Source of the DNA: Halomonas sp. PR-M31
GTDB lineage: Bacteria; Pseudomonadota; Gammaproteobacteria; Pseudomonadales; Halomonadaceae
NCBI RefSeq assembly: GCF_001039575.1
Contig: NZ_JIBT01000014.1
Span: 1-64,000 of the forward strand
Direction: 5' to 3'
Length of the DNA: 64,000 bases
Shown here: one piece after another, positions 61,502-64,000 of the stretch
How positions within the stretch are numbered: the first letter of the stretch is position 1
Layout of the letters: each line of letters starts with the position of its first letter
Position numbers and translations under genes: made by a program
Notes under the pieces: model-generated
Database searches by the model: none
Told to the model about the DNA's origin: nothing
The model's input: only the letters and a program-made list of their open reading frames with translations

Positions 61502-62548
61502 ATGAACAAAACCAACGGCCTTTCTTTTTCGCTGGCTGATCTGGCCGAACGCCTCGGAGCGACTCTCGTCGGCGATGGCGAGCAGTGCATCAGTGGACTC
61601 GCTACCCTGAGCGATGCGGGGCCTGCCGATATTAGCTTTCTGGCTAATAGGGCGTATCTCAAGTATCTCATGAATACCCAGGCTGCAGCAGTCCTCCTGC
61701 ATCCGGCTCACGGAGCTGACTGTCCTGCCGAGACAGCACGACTTGAGCTCGATAATCCCTATTTAGCCTATGCTCAGCTCTCACGGCTCTTCGATCCCTT
61801 GGCGATGCAGGCCTCCTCCGGCATTCATGCCACGGCGTTCGTCGCCGAGGATGTAATCCTTGGGCATGATGTCGAAGTCGGTCCTCATGCGGTGATAGAG
61901 GCAGGTGTCCGGTTGGGCGATAATGTCGTCGTTGGCGCTGGCAGTGTCGTCGGTCAGCAATCCATCATCGATGCCGATTCACGACTGCACGCCAATGTGA
62001 CGGTTAGCCATGGCGTCGTCATTGGAAAACGAGCAATCTTGCACAGCGGTTGTGTCATCGGTGGCGATGGCTTCGGCTTTGCTCACGACGGTGGCTGCTG
62101 GCACAAGATCGCCCAACTGGGGGGGGTCGTGTTGGGCGATGATGTCGAGGTGGGAAGCTGTTCGAGTATCGATCGGGGCGCGCTGGATGACACTCTCATC
62201 GGCAACGGTGTCAAGATCGATAGCCAGGTACAGATAGCGCATAACGTGCATATCGGCGATCACAGTGCTCTAGCGGGTTGTGTAGGAATCGCAGGTTCGA
62301 CCCGGGTAGGGCGTCATTGTATGCTTGGCGGCGGTGTAGGGCTTTCCGGTCATCTCACGCTATGCGATGGCGTACAGATCACCGGTATGAGTCTGGTGAC
62401 CAACTCCATTACCGAGCCAGGTGTCTATTCTTCCGGAACTGGTGCCATGAGCAATGGCTTATGGCGCAAGAACGCCGTGCGTTTCAAGCAACTTGACGAT
62501 ATCGCAAAGCGCGTGGCACGACTCGAGCGCGGCAAGCGGAGCGAGTAA
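61502..62548 (+). CDS. lpxD: UDP-3-O-acylglucosamine N-acyltransferase
   Basis: 348 residues (E. coli 341). The N-terminal uridine-binding domain (about 1-105) precedes the left-handed beta-helix of hexapeptide repeats and a C-terminal helical tail. Catalytic histidine is in the 'V-S-H-G-V-V-I-G' to 'G-G-D-G-F-G-F-A' region. It adds the second 3-hydroxyacyl chain in lipid A synthesis. bamA is the direct upstream neighbour; skp is absent. Confidence 0.95.
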   Translation: MNKTNGLSFSLADLAERLGATLVGDGEQCISGLATLSDAGPADISFLANRAYLKYLMNTQAAAVLLHPAHGADCPAETARLELDNPYLAYAQLSRLFDPLAMQASSGIHATAFVAEDVILGHDVEVGPHAVIEAGVRLGDNVVVGAGSVVGQQSIIDADSRLHANVTVSHGVVIGKRAILHSGCVIGGDGFGFAHDGGCWHKIAQLGGVVLGDDVEVGSCSSIDRGALDDTLIGNGVKIDSQVQIAHNVHIGDHSALAGCVGIAGSTRVGRHCMLGGGVGLSGHLTLCDGVQITGMSLVTNSITEPGVYSSGTGAMSNGLWRKNAVRFKQLDDIAKRVARLERGKRSE

Positions 62549-62667
62549 TCGGCTGCTAGAGATCACATATGGCGCTATAATCCATCGCCGACCCCGGCCG
62601 TCCCTAGATCGCCAAACGATGCCTGTTCGTCATGAGTAGGCATTACGCACTTTTAGAGGTTGCATCG

Positions 62668-63111
62668 ATGGTAATGGACATCAACGAGATCCGAGAATAT
62701 TTGCCCCACCGCTATCCGTTCTTGCTGGTGGATCGGGTCGTGGAGCTAGGGTTGGGCGAAATAATCGTCGCCTACAAGAATGTCAGTATCAATGAGCCGT
62801 TCTTCAACGGTCATTTTCCGCATCATCCGATCATGCCCGGTGTCTTGATCATCGAAGCAATGGCTCAGGCTTGCGGTATTCTCGGTTTCAAGACGGTCAA
62901 CAAGCTGCCTGCGGATGGCTATGTCTATTATCTGGTAGGCAGTGACAATGCACGCTTCAAGCGTCCCGTCATGCCTGGTGATCAGTTGCGCCTGGAGGCA
63001 CGAGTAATTCGTGGCAAGCGGGGTATCTGGAAGTTTGCCTGTCGCGCCACCGTCGATGGCGAACTGGCCTGCGAAGCAGACATAATCTGTGCCGAGAGGA
63101 AGGTCGCTTGA
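62668..63111 (+). CDS. fabZ: 3-hydroxyacyl-[acyl-carrier-protein] dehydratase
   Basis: 147 residues from ATG 62668 (M-V-M-D-I-N-E-I), with AGAGG seven bases ahead; earlier in-frame codons reach 62632. Hot-dog fold motifs '[13 protein letters not shown]' (catalytic His) and '[20 protein letters not shown]' (catalytic Glu). It dehydrates hydroxyacyl-ACP in fatty acid synthesis, sharing the pool with LpxA. Confidence 0.97.
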   Translation: MVMDINEIREYLPHRYPFLLVDRVVELGLGEIIVAYKNVSINEPFFNGHFPHHPIMPGVLIIEAMAQACGILGFKTVNKLPADGYVYYLVGSDNARFKRPVMPGDQLRLEARVIRGKRGIWKFACRATVDGELACEADIICAERKVA

Positions 63112-63878
63112 TTCATCCTAGTGCCATCGTTGATCCCGATGCACGTCTAGCCGACGATGTTGAAGTGGGCCCGTTCACCGTCATTGGTCCGCAGGTGGAG
63201 ATCGGTGCCGGTAGCCGAATTGGACCCCATGTGGTGATCAAGGGGCCGACTCAGTTGGGACGCCGTACGCGCATCTTTCAGTTTGCTTCGGTGGGTGAAG
63301 ATTGTCAGGACAAGAAATACGCCGGTGAGCCGACGCGTCTGGAAATGGGTGACGACAATATCATTCGCGAAGGAGCGACGCTGCATCGCGGCACCGTTCA
63401 GGATCGGGGTGTGACTACCATCGGCAGTCGTAACCTGTTCATGGCGTATACCCATGTCGGTCACGACTGTGTGATTGGCGACGATTGTATTCTTGCCAAC
63501 CAGGTTACTCTGGGCGGGCATGTTTGGATCGGTGACTCCGTCATCTTGGGCGGGCTGGTCGCGATCCATCAGTTTTGTCATGTGGGTGAGCATGCCATGT
63601 GCGGTGGCGGCTCCATCGTGACCAAGGATGTACCTGCCTACCTGATGGTCAACGGCCATCCGGCCCAGGCTCATGGCCTGAATTTGGTCGGACTGAAGCG
63701 CCGTGGTTTCTCTCGGGAAGTATTGCATGCACTGACCGACGCTTACCGGATCGTTTATCGTCAAGGGTTGACCCTGGAACAGGCGCTCGATCGGCTCGAT
63801 GCGAAAGAGACCAGGCCCAAAGAGGTCGATACCTTCATGGCGTCCTTGCGAGCCTCTACCCGAGGGATCACGCGCTAA
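63108..63878 (+). CDS. lpxA: UDP-N-acetylglucosamine acyltransferase
   Basis: 256 residues from a TTG overlapping the fabZ stop. Hexapeptide-repeat beta-helix with '[12 protein letters not shown]', 'V-G-H-D-C-V-I-G-D' (catalytic histidine) and the C-terminal 'L-K-R-R-G-F-S-R-E'. First committed step of lipid A. lpxB follows by 2 bases. Confidence 0.97.
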   Translation: MIHPSAIVDPDARLADDVEVGPFTVIGPQVEIGAGSRIGPHVVIKGPTQLGRRTRIFQFASVGEDCQDKKYAGEPTRLEMGDDNIIREGATLHRGTVQDRGVTTIGSRNLFMAYTHVGHDCVIGDDCILANQVTLGGHVWIGDSVILGGLVAIHQFCHVGEHAMCGGGSIVTKDVPAYLMVNGHPAQAHGLNLVGLKRRGFSREVLHALTDAYRIVYRQGLTLEQALDRLDAKETRPKEVDTFMASLRASTRGITR

Positions 63879-63880
63879 AG

Positions 63881-64000
63881 ATGCGTGTCTATCTCGTAGC
63901 CGGCGAGCTGTCCGGTGACATTCTCGGTGCCGGATTGATGCGGGCGCTCAAGGCGCGGAAAGATGATATCGAGTTTCGCGGCATTGGTGGTCCACGCATG
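63881..64000 (+). CDS. lpxB: Lipid-A-disaccharide synthase, N-terminal fragment (cut by window edge)
   Basis: The first 40 residues, [20 protein letters not shown], match LpxB (G-E-x-S-G-D motif) and 'F-R-G-I-G-G-P-R-M'. It joins two UDP-acylglucosamines in lipid A synthesis. It starts two bases after lpxA. The rest lies outside the window. Confidence 0.93.
   Translation, partial: MRVYLVAGELSGDILGAGLMRALKARKDDIEFRGIGGPRM

Overview
The window is a stretch of gammaproteobacterial chromosome, most likely from the Halomonadaceae (Halomonas/Chromohalobacter type). The inference rests on protein sequences, a moderately GC-rich composition, acidic proteins, and gene orders shared with pseudomonads and halomonads: coaBC-dut-algC-argB-slmA, map-glnD-dapC-dapD-dapE, rpsB-tsf-pyrH-frr-uppS-cdsA-dxr-rseP-bamA-lpxD-fabZ-lpxA-lpxB. 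Almost everything is housekeeping. I saw no prophage, CRISPR array, insertion sequence transposase, toxin-antitoxin or defence locus, rRNA or tRNA, and I do not claim a new system.

Layout. 1-7.2 kb: tail of a FadL-like porin, then a leftward oligopeptide ABC operon (two consecutive binding proteins, OppB, OppC, fused OppDF). 7.4-10.1 kb: prfB (with its programmed frameshift) and lysS. 10.1-10.9 kb: two repeat-like palindromic elements around a small unknown gene. 10.9-14.1 kb: MFS exporter, bolA, a HolD-like gene, rimI. 14.1-19.5 kb: leftward zapB and rsmD, then ftsY-ftsE-ftsX and rpoH; rpoH is preceded by a sequence matching a sigma-E promoter. 19.6-26.5 kb, leftward: slmA, argB, algC, dut, coaBC, and a pair of secreted proteins (small DUF995-like protein and PQQ-type beta-propeller). 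26.6-36.1 kb, rightward: radC, rpmB-rpmG, mutM, rlmI, a DUF2007 protein, ald, trpS, a YeeE/YedE transporter, malic enzyme. 36.2-43.7 kb: acnA (leftward), a CPXCG protein, a peroxiredoxin with an OxyR-like site and thioredoxin reductase, slyX, a membrane-anchored cold-shock protein, four 20-bp tandem repeats, a CDF transporter and an unknown gene. 43.7-51.2 kb, leftward: map, glnD, dapC, an ArsC/Spx-like gene, dapD, dapE. 51.5-64 kb, rightward: translation factors, isoprenoid and phospholipid enzymes, envelope protease RseP, BamA and lipid A genes up to the start of lpxB.

Functional themes: lysine/diaminopimelate synthesis with nitrogen sensing; divisome and membrane-insertion genes beside the heat-shock sigma factor; peroxide defence under a probable OxyR site; and the outer-membrane/lipid A cluster, which here lacks skp between bamA and lpxD.

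Sequence quality. Eight genes (second oppA, prfB, ftsY, ftsE, acnA, dapD, the ArsC-like gene, bamA) are each split by what looks like loss of one base. Several are essential, so these are more likely assembly or sequencing errors than real pseudogenes. I annotate each as one gene and give the break point.
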